In this document: positions 36,386-43,828 of the stretch, piece by piece
Numbering within the stretch: the first letter of the stretch is position 1
How the letters are laid out: each line of letters begins with the position of its first letter
NCBI GenBank assembly: GCA_016931075.1
Contig: JAFGFF010000118.1
Span: 1-64,000 of the forward strand
DNA length: 64,000 nucleotides
Source of the DNA: Pirellulales bacterium
GTDB lineage: Bacteria > Planctomycetota > Planctomycetia > Pirellulales > Thermoguttaceae
Direction of reading: 5' to 3'
Notes under the pieces: generated by a model
Seen by the model: only the letters and a program-made list of their open reading frames with translations
The model's database searches: none
Told to the model about the DNA's origin: nothing
Position numbers and translations under genes: made by a program

Positions 36386-37798
36386 TTACGACCCGTAGCC
36401 TAGCTCGCGCTGGACTTCATCGAGTGATTCCTCGATGAGGTCCATGGCCTTGTGGGCGACGTCGTCGGGCATGACGATCGGGGGGCTCATGCGAAGGATG
36501 TGTCCGGCGGGGATCCAGGCCAGTCCCTTGCTGAACGCCCGTTGGTAGATTCGCCGGCCCGCCTCGTCGAACGGTTCCTTGGTTTGTTTGTCCTTGACCA
36601 GTTCGACGCCCATCAGGCAGCCCTTCACCCGGGTGTCGCCGACGATATTGAACCGCTGGGTCCAGCCGGCCATTCGCTTATCAAAAAGCGTTTCGAGATG
36701 GGCTGCGTGTTCCAGGAGCCCTTCTTCTTCGATCACTTCGATCGACGCCAGGGCCGCCGCGCAGGCCATGGGGTTGCCGCCGTAGCTGGTTGACGCGCTG
36801 ATCTTGTCGACCGCGTCGGCGTAGGGTTCGCGGACGACCATGGCCGTGACCGGAAATCCATTGCCAAACCCCTTGCCGATCGTCACAACGTCGGGCAGCG
36901 TGTCCCAATGCTCGGTGCAGAGCCACCGGCCGGTGCGGCCCATCCCGGTGAGCACTTCGTCGGCCACGAGCAGGATCTCTCGCTCATCGCAGAATGCCCG
37001 GAGCTTGGGGAAGAAGTCGTCCGGCGGCATGATGCTGCCGGCCCAACCCTGGATCGGTTCGAGCACGAACGCGGCCACCGAGCCCGTCGTGCTTTCGGTC
37101 AGAAACGTGTCGTAGTACTCCAGGTATCGTTCGGTGTCGAGCGAGCCGTCCGACCGGGTCCACCAAGGGCGATAGGTGTCGGGCCGCGGGACCATGTAGA
37201 ACCCGGAAGTCCGCGTCGCGCCGCTGAACCGGTTCATCCGCGCGAGGCTGACCGCGTGGCCCGACTTGCCGTGGAAGTCGCCGAAGCAGCTAACGAACTC
37301 GTGTTTGCCCGTGGCGGCCCGGCAGGTCCGCAAGGCGGCCTCGACCGCCGTGGTCCCGCTGTCGTAGAGCTGCACGCCCGCCAGATCGCCCGGCAGAACG
37401 GAGACGAGCCGTTCGAGCAGTTCGACCTTCACCCGCGTGGTGAAGTCGTGGGCGTTCATCAGCGTCCGCGCGGCCTGGGCGACCGCCTCGGAAATTTTCG
37501 GGTGGCAATGACCCAGGTTCGTGACGTAGATGCCGCTTGAAAAATCGATGTATTGGTTGCCGTCGACGTCCCGCAGCGTGCAGCCGTTGCCACTTTCGAA
37601 CGCCACGGGGAAGAGGCGGACCTGGCCCGAAAGACCGCGGATGATCTTGGTCGCCCGGTCGTGCAGGGCCACGCTCTTCGGGCCGGGCAACCGTTCGGTT
37701 TGGATCGAGGGGACCGAATCCAGGTCCACGGCGTAGGGCGTGGGATCGTACTTGCCGGAAGATGAACTTGTCGAGGGGGGGATTTCACTTACCGCCAT
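36386..37798 (-). CDS. class III PLP aminotransferase (omega/GABA-type)
   Basis: The protein has 470 residues. Seen: DVDGNQYIDFSSGIYVTNLGHCHP (typical N-terminal signature), LYDSGTTAVEAALRTCRAATG, EPIQGWAGSIMPP, LLVADEVLTGMGRTG (the Asp that holds PLP), and TIGKGFGNGFPVTAMVV with the PLP lysine. Class III enzymes transfer terminal amino groups of GABA, ornithine or other omega-amino compounds. It is the first structural gene after the DeoR-type regulator (33 nt gap), so it is probably regulated with it. AGGAGCAACCGTTC precedes the ATG. Confidence 0.9.
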   Translation of the reverse strand: MAVSEIPPSTSSSSGKYDPTPYAVDLDSVPSIQTERLPGPKSVALHDRATKIIRGLSGQVRLFPVAFESGNGCTLRDVDGNQYIDFSSGIYVTNLGHCHPKISEAVAQAARTLMNAHDFTTRVKVELLERLVSVLPGDLAGVQLYDSGTTAVEAALRTCRAATGKHEFVSCFGDFHGKSGHAVSLARMNRFSGATRTSGFYMVPRPDTYRPWWTRSDGSLDTERYLEYYDTFLTESTTGSVAAFVLEPIQGWAGSIMPPDDFFPKLRAFCDEREILLVADEVLTGMGRTGRWLCTEHWDTLPDVVTIGKGFGNGFPVTAMVVREPYADAVDKISASTSYGGNPMACAAALASIEVIEEEGLLEHAAHLETLFDKRMAGWTQRFNIVGDTRVKGCLMGVELVKDKQTKEPFDEAGRRIYQRAFSKGLAWIPAGHILRMSPPIVMPDDVAHKAMDLIEESLDEVQRELGYGS

Positions 37799-37831
37799 GA
37801 ACGGTTGCTCCTGGGAGATGTGTCTGCTGGT

Positions 37832-38620
37832 CTATTCTTCTTGAATCCCATTGACGGCGACGAGCACCTCGGCGCCGGTTGCCCGAAGATGTGCCAAATC
37901 CTCGGGCGTGGCCTCCCAGTCGGTCACGAGCGTGGCACTCTCGCCCAATCGACCGACGACGTCGAGGCTGTGTCGGCCGAACTTCGAGCTGTCGGCCAAG
38001 AGAATCGTCCGGTCGGCCTGGCTGCGGACAGCCCGCGAGAGCAGAGCCGTGCCTAAATCGGCGCTGTAGATCTCGCCGCGGACAGGATCGACCGCATCGG
38101 CGCCCATCAGGGCGACGTCGATGCGGGACTCGGTGATGTGGGTGAGAGCCAGTTCGCCGACCAGATCGGGACTCTGTCCGGCCAACCGCCCACCGTAGAC
38201 GATGACCTCGATTCCCTTGCGCCCGAACAGCTCGGTCGCCACGCGGAGATTGTTGGTCAGGACGCTCAACTCCAAATCGCCGGGCAGCACCCGGGCGACG
38301 TGGACGGCCGTCGTGCCCGTGTCGAGGTAGACCCGCTGGCCGTGCGTCAGCAGCTTTGCCGCCTCCCGGGCGATTGCCAGCTTCTGCGGCTGGCGCTGCT
38401 GGTCCTTCTCGGTAAAGGGCAACTCGTTGACGAAGGGGGACTGAAGAACACACCCACCGTGCGTCCGGGTGAGCATCCCGTCCTGCTCCATCGCGGCCAG
38501 GTCCCGCCGGATGGTCATCGTCGTGACCTGGAGCGTCTCGGCCAGTTCCTCGACGCTCAGCCGCCCCCGCTGGGTCAGCAGGTCGCGGATCTCTTCTTGC
38601 CGATCGTTTCTGGAGGACAT
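37832..38620 (-). CDS. DeoR/GlpR-family transcriptional regulator
   Basis: The protein has 262 residues. The N-terminal winged helix (about 4-57) contains RQEEIRDLLTQRGRLSVEELAETLQVTTMTIRRDL, the DeoR signature. The C-terminal sugar-phosphate sensor domain shows YLDTGTTAVHVARVLPGDLELSVLTNNLRVA, VIVYGGRLAGQSPDLVG and TILLADSSKFGR. It should respond to a phosphorylated sugar or similar metabolite and repress the adjoining genes. The ATG at 38659 would lie at or before the predicted transcription start, so 38620 is used. Confidence 0.9.
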   Translation of the reverse strand: MSSRNDRQEEIRDLLTQRGRLSVEELAETLQVTTMTIRRDLAAMEQDGMLTRTHGGCVLQSPFVNELPFTEKDQQRQPQKLAIAREAAKLLTHGQRVYLDTGTTAVHVARVLPGDLELSVLTNNLRVATELFGRKGIEVIVYGGRLAGQSPDLVGELALTHITESRIDVALMGADAVDPVRGEIYSADLGTALLSRAVRSQADRTILLADSSKFGRHSLDVVGRLGESATLVTDWEATPEDLAHLRATGAEVLVAVNGIQEE

Positions 38621-38642
38621 AGACAACTCGCACAGAAAGGGG

Positions 38643-38684
38643 ATGTTTGAATCAAACATAATCCCTGTTCGGTTTGGCTGTCAA
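38643..38684 (-). promoter_or_regulatory. predicted promoter and palindromic operator of the DeoR-type gene
   Basis: On the minus strand, TTGACA (38679-38684) is a perfect -35 box. TATGTT (38655-38660) follows after 18 nt as -10. The perfect palindrome ATGTTTGA-A-TCAAACAT (38643-38659) overlaps the -10 box and the expected start site. This is the layout of autoregulation by a DeoR-family repressor. The operator assignment is inferred from position. Confidence 0.65.
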
Positions 38685-38772
38685 TACCCTCCAGTCAAGA
38701 TCACGCGTTTTTCCTGTGCCCCCCAAACCATGACAGAACAGGGGACTTACGTCCCCCGCTCGGTTTCGAGTT

Positions 38773-38807
38773 CCCAATCCCCAATCCCTAATCCCTAATC
38801 CCCAATC
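38773..38807. repeat. telomere-like heptamer repeat crossing the stop codon
   Basis: Five imperfect copies of a 7-nt unit, CCCAATC or CCCTAAT, run from about 38773 to 38807. On the minus strand they give GGGATTGGGGATTAGGG and so on, which includes the TAG stop of the uroporphyrinogen-decarboxylase-like gene and its last codons (GGIGD). Confidence 0.85.
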
Positions 38808-39913
38808 CCCCCCTTAAATATCTCCCGCGCCCTGCCCAGCATCCACGTGTATCGCTCGAAACTTACGTCCGGCGGGACTGAGTGGTCGGAGTGGAAGATA
38901 TACCCCCCCTCTCGGGCAACGGGGACTTTGCGGCAGAGTTCTTCTTCCAGAGCGTCGATCGGGCCGGTCATCTTCCGAACGTCGATGTTCCCGTGGAAGG
39001 CCAGCCGCCGGCCGTAGCGTTTTCGCAGCGGGCCAACCTCCAGGCCCGCATCGGCCTGTAGCGGGTTGAGCACCCGCAGCCCGCAGTCGATCAGCCCGTC
39101 AATCACCGGCTGGATGGCCCCACACGAGTGCATCCAGAAGTCGATTCCCCGTGTCTGCACAAATTGCCCCAGCCGGAGCATGGTCGGCTTGAGAACCGAC
39201 TGCCACGTGACCGGCGACATGAGCATCGACCGCGTGGAGCCCAGGTCTTCGATCAGGAAGATCCCGTCAGGCTTCATGCCTAGCTCCATACATCGCGACA
39301 GAATCGAAATCACCAGATCGACGTACGTGCCCGCCATGTCGGCGACCCAGTCGGGCTCCAACGCGACGTCCATCAGCAGCTTTTCCATACCCCGGTGACG
39401 CCAGGTGGCCTCCCAAGGGCCGTAGAAAGTGAACAGGACGTAACGCTCGGTCGCCCTGACTCGCTCGAACTTGGTCACCGCTTCTTCCCACGTCGGATAG
39501 GGCTCTAGGTGGGCAAAATAGCTGGCGTCGTCGAGTCGGGCTGGCTCGGCCGGGTCGTCCGAAAGCGTGAAACGGGGTTTGAGCCGCTCCCAGGCGGCCT
39601 GATCGGTCGTAACGTGGTCTGAAAACTCCATCGAGCTAGAGATCCCGTCCCGCTTGGTCACTGTGTAGCCGAACCGGTCGCGGAACGTGATCATCCCGTC
39701 GCCCCGGTGAAGGACCTTTTGTTCGAGACGGGGTGACGCGTCGACGTACATCGAAACCACGTCGAACCCGAAGTGATCGGCCGCGTCGACGCCGGCCGGC
39801 ATCCCCTCGCGGCGCCACTGGTCAAGCGTGCCGTCCCAAAAAGACTCGTGACAAGGAAGCCGGTCGGGCGGCTCGAACGCCAGGGCTGCCTGGATGCGTT
39901 GGAGAGAGTTCAT
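38795..39913 (-). CDS. uroporphyrinogen-decarboxylase-like (URO-D superfamily) protein
   Basis: The protein has 372 residues. It shows the URO-D/MtaA-CmuA barrel: NSLQRIQAALAFEPPDRLP at the N-terminus, GMKPDGIFLIEDLGSTRSMLMSP in the middle, FWMHSCGAIQPVIDGLIDCGLRVLNPLQ (His-x-Cys metal-ligand-like pair) and GRRLAFHGNID. Members of this branch are not heme enzymes: they include methylcorrinoid methyltransferases for demethylation. The substrate is unknown. No corrinoid protein gene lies nearby. Its C-terminus is formed by a heptamer repeat. Confidence 0.75.
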   Translation of the reverse strand: MNSLQRIQAALAFEPPDRLPCHESFWDGTLDQWRREGMPAGVDAADHFGFDVVSMYVDASPRLEQKVLHRGDGMITFRDRFGYTVTKRDGISSSMEFSDHVTTDQAAWERLKPRFTLSDDPAEPARLDDASYFAHLEPYPTWEEAVTKFERVRATERYVLFTFYGPWEATWRHRGMEKLLMDVALEPDWVADMAGTYVDLVISILSRCMELGMKPDGIFLIEDLGSTRSMLMSPVTWQSVLKPTMLRLGQFVQTRGIDFWMHSCGAIQPVIDGLIDCGLRVLNPLQADAGLEVGPLRKRYGRRLAFHGNIDVRKMTGPIDALEEELCRKVPVAREGGYIFHSDHSVPPDVSFERYTWMLGRAREIFKGGIGD

Positions 39914-39976
39914 GGACTGTCCATAGAGAGTGCGAATGAACGGAAATGACTTCTAATCTGTTGAAAAAGAAGAACG

Positions 39977-39996
39977 GGTACCATGCTCCACGCTTG
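39977..39996 (+). repeat. decayed half copy of the CATGCTCCACGC repeat
   Basis: GGTACCATGCTCCACGCTTG matches the left arm and loop of the pairs at 36268 and 61528, but the right arm is missing. It lies in the 281-bp gap between two divergent URO-D-like genes; no gene or clear promoter was seen in the rest of that gap. Confidence 0.7.
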
Positions 39997-40194
39997 ATCT
40001 CTCAACAACACATACCTGGATGAACTTCGTCCATACCGGGTGAAAATCATCCAGGCGAGGATGGTTCCATCGTAGAACGGTCGGAGCATGTCGGCAAGGA
40101 GCACGTCCGTTGACAATCCCGCGGCCAAGCCCGAAAATCAGTGGTTTCGGGCATGCCCGATCATCCGTGCCGTCGACCAACAGAAGGGCCTCGC

Positions 40195-41415
40195 ATGACC
40201 CCCCGAGAGCGTGTTCTGGCGTCCCTGAACCACGAGCAACCCGACCGGGTTGCGATCGATTTCGGCGGTCATCGTTCTTCGGGCGTCGCCGCGATGGTCT
40301 ACCCGAAGCTCCGCGAGGCCCTGGGGCTGGAACCGCGACCAGTTCGTATCTACGACCCGATCCAACAGTTGGCCGTGATCGACGAGGACGTGCTGGACCG
40401 GTTCGGGGTGGACGTGATCGAGTTGGGTCGCGGGTTCGCCACGCGGGACGAGGACTGGGCCGACTGGCCGCTGCCCGACGGCACGCCCGCCCAAATGCCC
40501 GTTTGGGCGCTACCCCGACGCGAAGAGGGCCAATGGGTCCTGCCGGACCGGACGGGACGGGCCATCGCCAAAATGCCCGACGGGGCCATCTACTTCGAGC
40601 AATGCCACTGGCCTTATCTCGAGGACGACGATCTCGATCGACTCGAAGAAGCCATCGGCGAAACGATGTGGGCGGGCATCGCCTCACCGCCCGGCCCGCT
40701 GGTCGAGGGTGAAGGGGGCGACGCCGCGTTTGTCGAGGGAGCCAAGCGGCTGCGCGAGAGCACCGATCGGGCGATCGTCGGGCTGTTCGGCGGCAATCTG
40801 TTCGAGTGCAGCCAGTGGCTCTACCGGATGGACCGGTTCCTCATGCTCATGGCGGCCGATCCGAAGCGGACCCACGAGCTGCTCGACCGGCTGGTCGAAA
40901 TCCACCTCCGCAACCTCGAACGCTATCTCGGCCTGGTCGGTCCGTACATCGACGTGATCGTCTTCGGCGACGACCTGGGCATGCAGAACGGACCGCAGAT
41001 GTCCCGGGCTATGTATCAGGAATACTTCAAACCGCGACACGCCCTGATGTGGCGCCGGGTGAAGGAACTGGCCGACGTCAAGATCCTGCTCCACTCGTGC
41101 GGCGGCATCCGGCCCTTGATCCCCGATCTGATCGACGCGGGCCTCGACGCGTTCAACCCGGTGCAGATTTCCTGCCGCGGCATGGAACCGAGGCAACTGA
41201 AGGACGATTTCGGCGACCGGATCACCTTCTGGGGCGGCGGCTGCGACACCCGCTCGATGCTCTCCAAGGGCACGCCCGACCAGATCCGGGAGCACGTCCG
41301 CCAGCTCGTCTCAATCTTCAGCCCTGGCGGCGGATTCGTCTTCCAACAAGTCCACAACGTCCTGGCCGACGTCCCGCCCGAGAACCTGATCGCCATGTTC
41401 GACGCGATTCAATAA
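40195..41415 (+). CDS. uroporphyrinogen-decarboxylase-like (URO-D superfamily) protein
   Basis: The protein has 406 residues. It starts MTPRERVLASLNHEQPDRVAIDFGG, the standard N-terminus of this superfamily, and has FGDDLGMQNGPQMSRAMYQEYFKP, ILLHSCGGIRPLIPDLIDAGLDAFNPVQ (His-x-Cys metal-ligand-like pair) and FWGGGCDTRSMLSKGTP towards the C-terminus. It belongs to the same non-heme methyltransferase-like branch as the divergent gene on its left, with which it shares layout but not close identity. AAGGG is 7 nt before the ATG. The start at 40141 is less likely because the family match begins at 40195. Confidence 0.78.
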   Translation: MTPRERVLASLNHEQPDRVAIDFGGHRSSGVAAMVYPKLREALGLEPRPVRIYDPIQQLAVIDEDVLDRFGVDVIELGRGFATRDEDWADWPLPDGTPAQMPVWALPRREEGQWVLPDRTGRAIAKMPDGAIYFEQCHWPYLEDDDLDRLEEAIGETMWAGIASPPGPLVEGEGGDAAFVEGAKRLRESTDRAIVGLFGGNLFECSQWLYRMDRFLMLMAADPKRTHELLDRLVEIHLRNLERYLGLVGPYIDVIVFGDDLGMQNGPQMSRAMYQEYFKPRHALMWRRVKELADVKILLHSCGGIRPLIPDLIDAGLDAFNPVQISCRGMEPRQLKDDFGDRITFWGGGCDTRSMLSKGTPDQIREHVRQLVSIFSPGGGFVFQQVHNVLADVPPENLIAMFDAIQ

Positions 41416-41652
41416 GGTCGCGGGCCGTTCGCTCCGTACCGTTTAAGACCTTACACGGGGACATCGACCATTCTGCCACCCGGTGGATAGTCTTCGGCCT
41501 AGGAACGGCCATTTCGTCGGAGTGGCCCAAAAACTCCGGTTGAAATCCGTTGCCGGGAGTCCGTAGGATGGTGGGAAAGGGCCGGTAGTCGTGGACATCC
41601 CTCCTGGTGAGATTCTTCTTGGCGGACTCGCCGCGGAGAGAAAGGGGGAAAC

Positions 41653-42393
41653 ATGGTTGAGCCGACCGCGTTCGTCTACCCCTATCTGGCGGCCGAGGCG
41701 GCGGGGGAGGAGCTGAGGTATTCGATCCGGAGCGTGGCGAAACACTTTGTGGGCGAGGTCCGGTTCTGGGTGGTCGGCGATCGGCCCGGCTGGTACGAGG
41801 GCGATTTTCTGGACGCGCCGCGCCGGTCGGCGACGGTCCGCGCGTGCGCCGACCTGGCGGCAAAGATGCTCAGGGTGTTTGACGAACCGGCCATTCCCGA
41901 AACGTTCGTCTGGATGATGGACGACGTGTACCTCTTGGGACCGATGACGCTCGACGCGTTGCGGCAGCCCCGGGCGCGCGGCCGGATGACGGTCGAACAA
42001 CTGGCGGTGTGGCGGCCACGTCGGCTGTGGCTGCAAGACAAGCGTCGGGCGTGGGAACTGTTGGCCGCGAGAGGTCGACCACTTCACGATTACTGCGTGC
42101 ACTTGCCCTACGTGTATGAAAAAACTCGGATGCGTCGGCTGTTCGAGTGGTATCCGCTGGGCCGCGAGTCGCTGCCCCTGAGCCTGCTCTACTTCAACGA
42201 ATTCGCCGAGGGCCCGCCACTGCCGGTCGAGCCGGTCCTTCATCGCGAGTGCAGACGGCCCTCGCTCACTACGCTCCGTCGCCGTGTGCAAGAGAGCCTG
42301 ATCCTCAACCACGGCCACGACGCCTACACCCCGGCCATGGCCCGCCTGCTGGCCGAACGATTCCCCGAGCCCTCCCCGGTCGAACACACGTAG
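41653..42393 (+). CDS. hypothetical protein, possibly a GT-A-like or Stealth-like glycosyltransferase
   Basis: The protein has 246 residues with AAAGGGGGAAAC just before the ATG. No clear family. It has GEELRYSIRSVAKHF, EVRFWVVGDRPG and FVWMMDDVYLLGPM, which resembles the acidic nucleotide-sugar motif (an Asp pair after a hydrophobic strand) of GT-A and Stealth enzymes, and later LNHGHDAYTPAMARLLAERFPEP. This fits a small sugar transferase. A GT4 gene lies convergent downstream, past a REP pair. The assignment is tentative. Confidence 0.5.
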   Translation: MVEPTAFVYPYLAAEAAGEELRYSIRSVAKHFVGEVRFWVVGDRPGWYEGDFLDAPRRSATVRACADLAAKMLRVFDEPAIPETFVWMMDDVYLLGPMTLDALRQPRARGRMTVEQLAVWRPRRLWLQDKRRAWELLAARGRPLHDYCVHLPYVYEKTRMRRLFEWYPLGRESLPLSLLYFNEFAEGPPLPVEPVLHRECRRPSLTTLRRRVQESLILNHGHDAYTPAMARLLAERFPEPSPVEHT

Positions 42394-42421
42394 CAGCCTG
42401 TTGGAAAAGGGGACAGTAATC

Positions 42422-42494
42422 GTAGGGTGGGGCACACTTGCCCCACCAAGATCGTGTCGTGGGGCATTTGTGGGGCAAGTGTGCCCCACCCTAC
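42422..42494. repeat. REP pair, GTAG tag with GGTGGGGCA stem
   Basis: The plus unit (42422-42447) reads GTAG, stem GGTGGGGCA / TGCCCCACC, loop CACT. The minus unit (about 42470-42494) is its mirror with the outermost base pair lost. An extra GTGGGGCA copy sits between them (42460-42466). The pair separates two convergent genes. Confidence 0.88.
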
Positions 42495-42526
42495 GGTTGA
42501 ATTATCGGTGTACGGGCGTCAATCGT

Positions 42527-43630
42527 TCAGGCAAGAAGCTCTTGGTAGAGCGCGGCATACTTCTCGATCATGACCGGAACGCTGAACTCGGCGACCATCC
42601 GCGTTTGAGCAGCACGGGCCAGACGGGCGGCCAAGGCCGGGTCGTCGAGCAGCTTCTGTGTGAGGCTGGCCAGGCCGGCCCGATCGCCGATTGGAAAGAG
42701 GAGGCCTGTCTTGTCGTGTTCGATCAGGTCACGGGTGCCCGGGATGTCGGTCGCTACGATGGGCACGCCGGCGGCCATCGCTTCCATCACCGCGTTGGAT
42801 TGACCTTCGTAGCCGCTGGTGGACCAGAGGCAATCGAGGTGGGGAAGCATGTCGGCCAGGTCGGCCCTTTGGCCGAGGAAATGGACCCGATCGGCGATTT
42901 CGACCTGATCGCGATACCGGATCAACCGGTCGCGTTGTGGGCCGTCGCCGACGATCAGCAGATGCGTGTCCGGCCGAACGACCTTCAGCAGGTCGGCTGC
43001 CCAGATCGCGTCCTTGACTCGCTTCTGCGGCCAGAGCCGGCCGACCAGGCCCAACAGTCGGGCGCCCTCGGGCAAGCCCAACTCGTCAAGCAGTTGGCGC
43101 CGGGTCAAGCCCGAACCGGGAGCCGGAGCGACGCCGTTGAAAATGACGTCGATCTTCTCGGCCGGTAGCCCTTTGGAGACGTAGAACGCCTTCACGCCCG
43201 GGCTGTTGGCCACGAGCCGGTCGGTCCGCTGGGCGAACCAGCGGTCCAGGGCCAACTCGTGCCATCCTTTCCACGGATCGACACACCGCAGGCCCGAGAC
43301 CAATCGCTTCACCCCGCAGGACAGGGCGGCCGCCCGACCGTATGCGTCGGCCGCGAAGATCCATGTATGGATCAGCTCGGGCCGCAGTCGCGCGACGTGT
43401 CGTCGGAGTATCCAGAATGCCCGAGGATCGAGCTTCCACCGCTTGCCGATGATCGTCGTCGGAACACCCGCCCCGCGCAAGGTCGCTTCGAGGGGTCCGC
43501 CTCGCGTCAGCGCACAAACGTGGACGTCGAACTCCTCCCTCTGCAGCCCGGCCGCCAGCAGGCACATCTGCTTCTCGGCCCCGGCCTGGTCCAATGTCGG
43601 GATGATTTGGAGAATGCGTTTCTTCGTCAC
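42527..43630 (-). CDS. GT4-family glycosyltransferase
   Basis: The protein has 367 residues with a GTG start and a weak AGGA site upstream. The N-terminal domain has RILQIIPTLDQAGAEKQMCLLAAGLQ (glycine loop of GT-B), and the C-terminal domain has LLGLVGRLWPQKRVKDAIWAADLL, VHFLGQRADLADMLPHLDCLWSTSGYEGQSNAVMEAMAAGVPIVATD (E-x7-E region), GLLFPIGD. It transfers a sugar from a nucleotide donor in polysaccharide or glycolipid synthesis. The acceptor is unknown. Confidence 0.88.
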   Translation of the reverse strand: MTKKRILQIIPTLDQAGAEKQMCLLAAGLQREEFDVHVCALTRGGPLEATLRGAGVPTTIIGKRWKLDPRAFWILRRHVARLRPELIHTWIFAADAYGRAAALSCGVKRLVSGLRCVDPWKGWHELALDRWFAQRTDRLVANSPGVKAFYVSKGLPAEKIDVIFNGVAPAPGSGLTRRQLLDELGLPEGARLLGLVGRLWPQKRVKDAIWAADLLKVVRPDTHLLIVGDGPQRDRLIRYRDQVEIADRVHFLGQRADLADMLPHLDCLWSTSGYEGQSNAVMEAMAAGVPIVATDIPGTRDLIEHDKTGLLFPIGDRAGLASLTQKLLDDPALAARLARAAQTRMVAEFSVPVMIEKYAALYQELLA

Positions 43631-43828
43631 GGTCGCCGTCCTGACTCTCCGTTCATTTGAAGTGGACCTCGTCCGAAGAACGGAGCCCCTCGCCGTCTCT
43701 GGTCGTCACCCCAGTGTAGCGCGATCTGCCCGGATGCGAAAGACCTTTTCGGCGGACTTCTTAATGGACTGCTACCAGAAAAGGGAGCATGGCGCCCATG
43801 TCGAGCAAAATGCTACTTCGGGAGGCAG

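Noticed and set aside
38621-38659. longer start of the DeoR-type regulator at 38659
   Set aside because: It lies within the predicted operator and at the -10 box, upstream of the likely transcription start.
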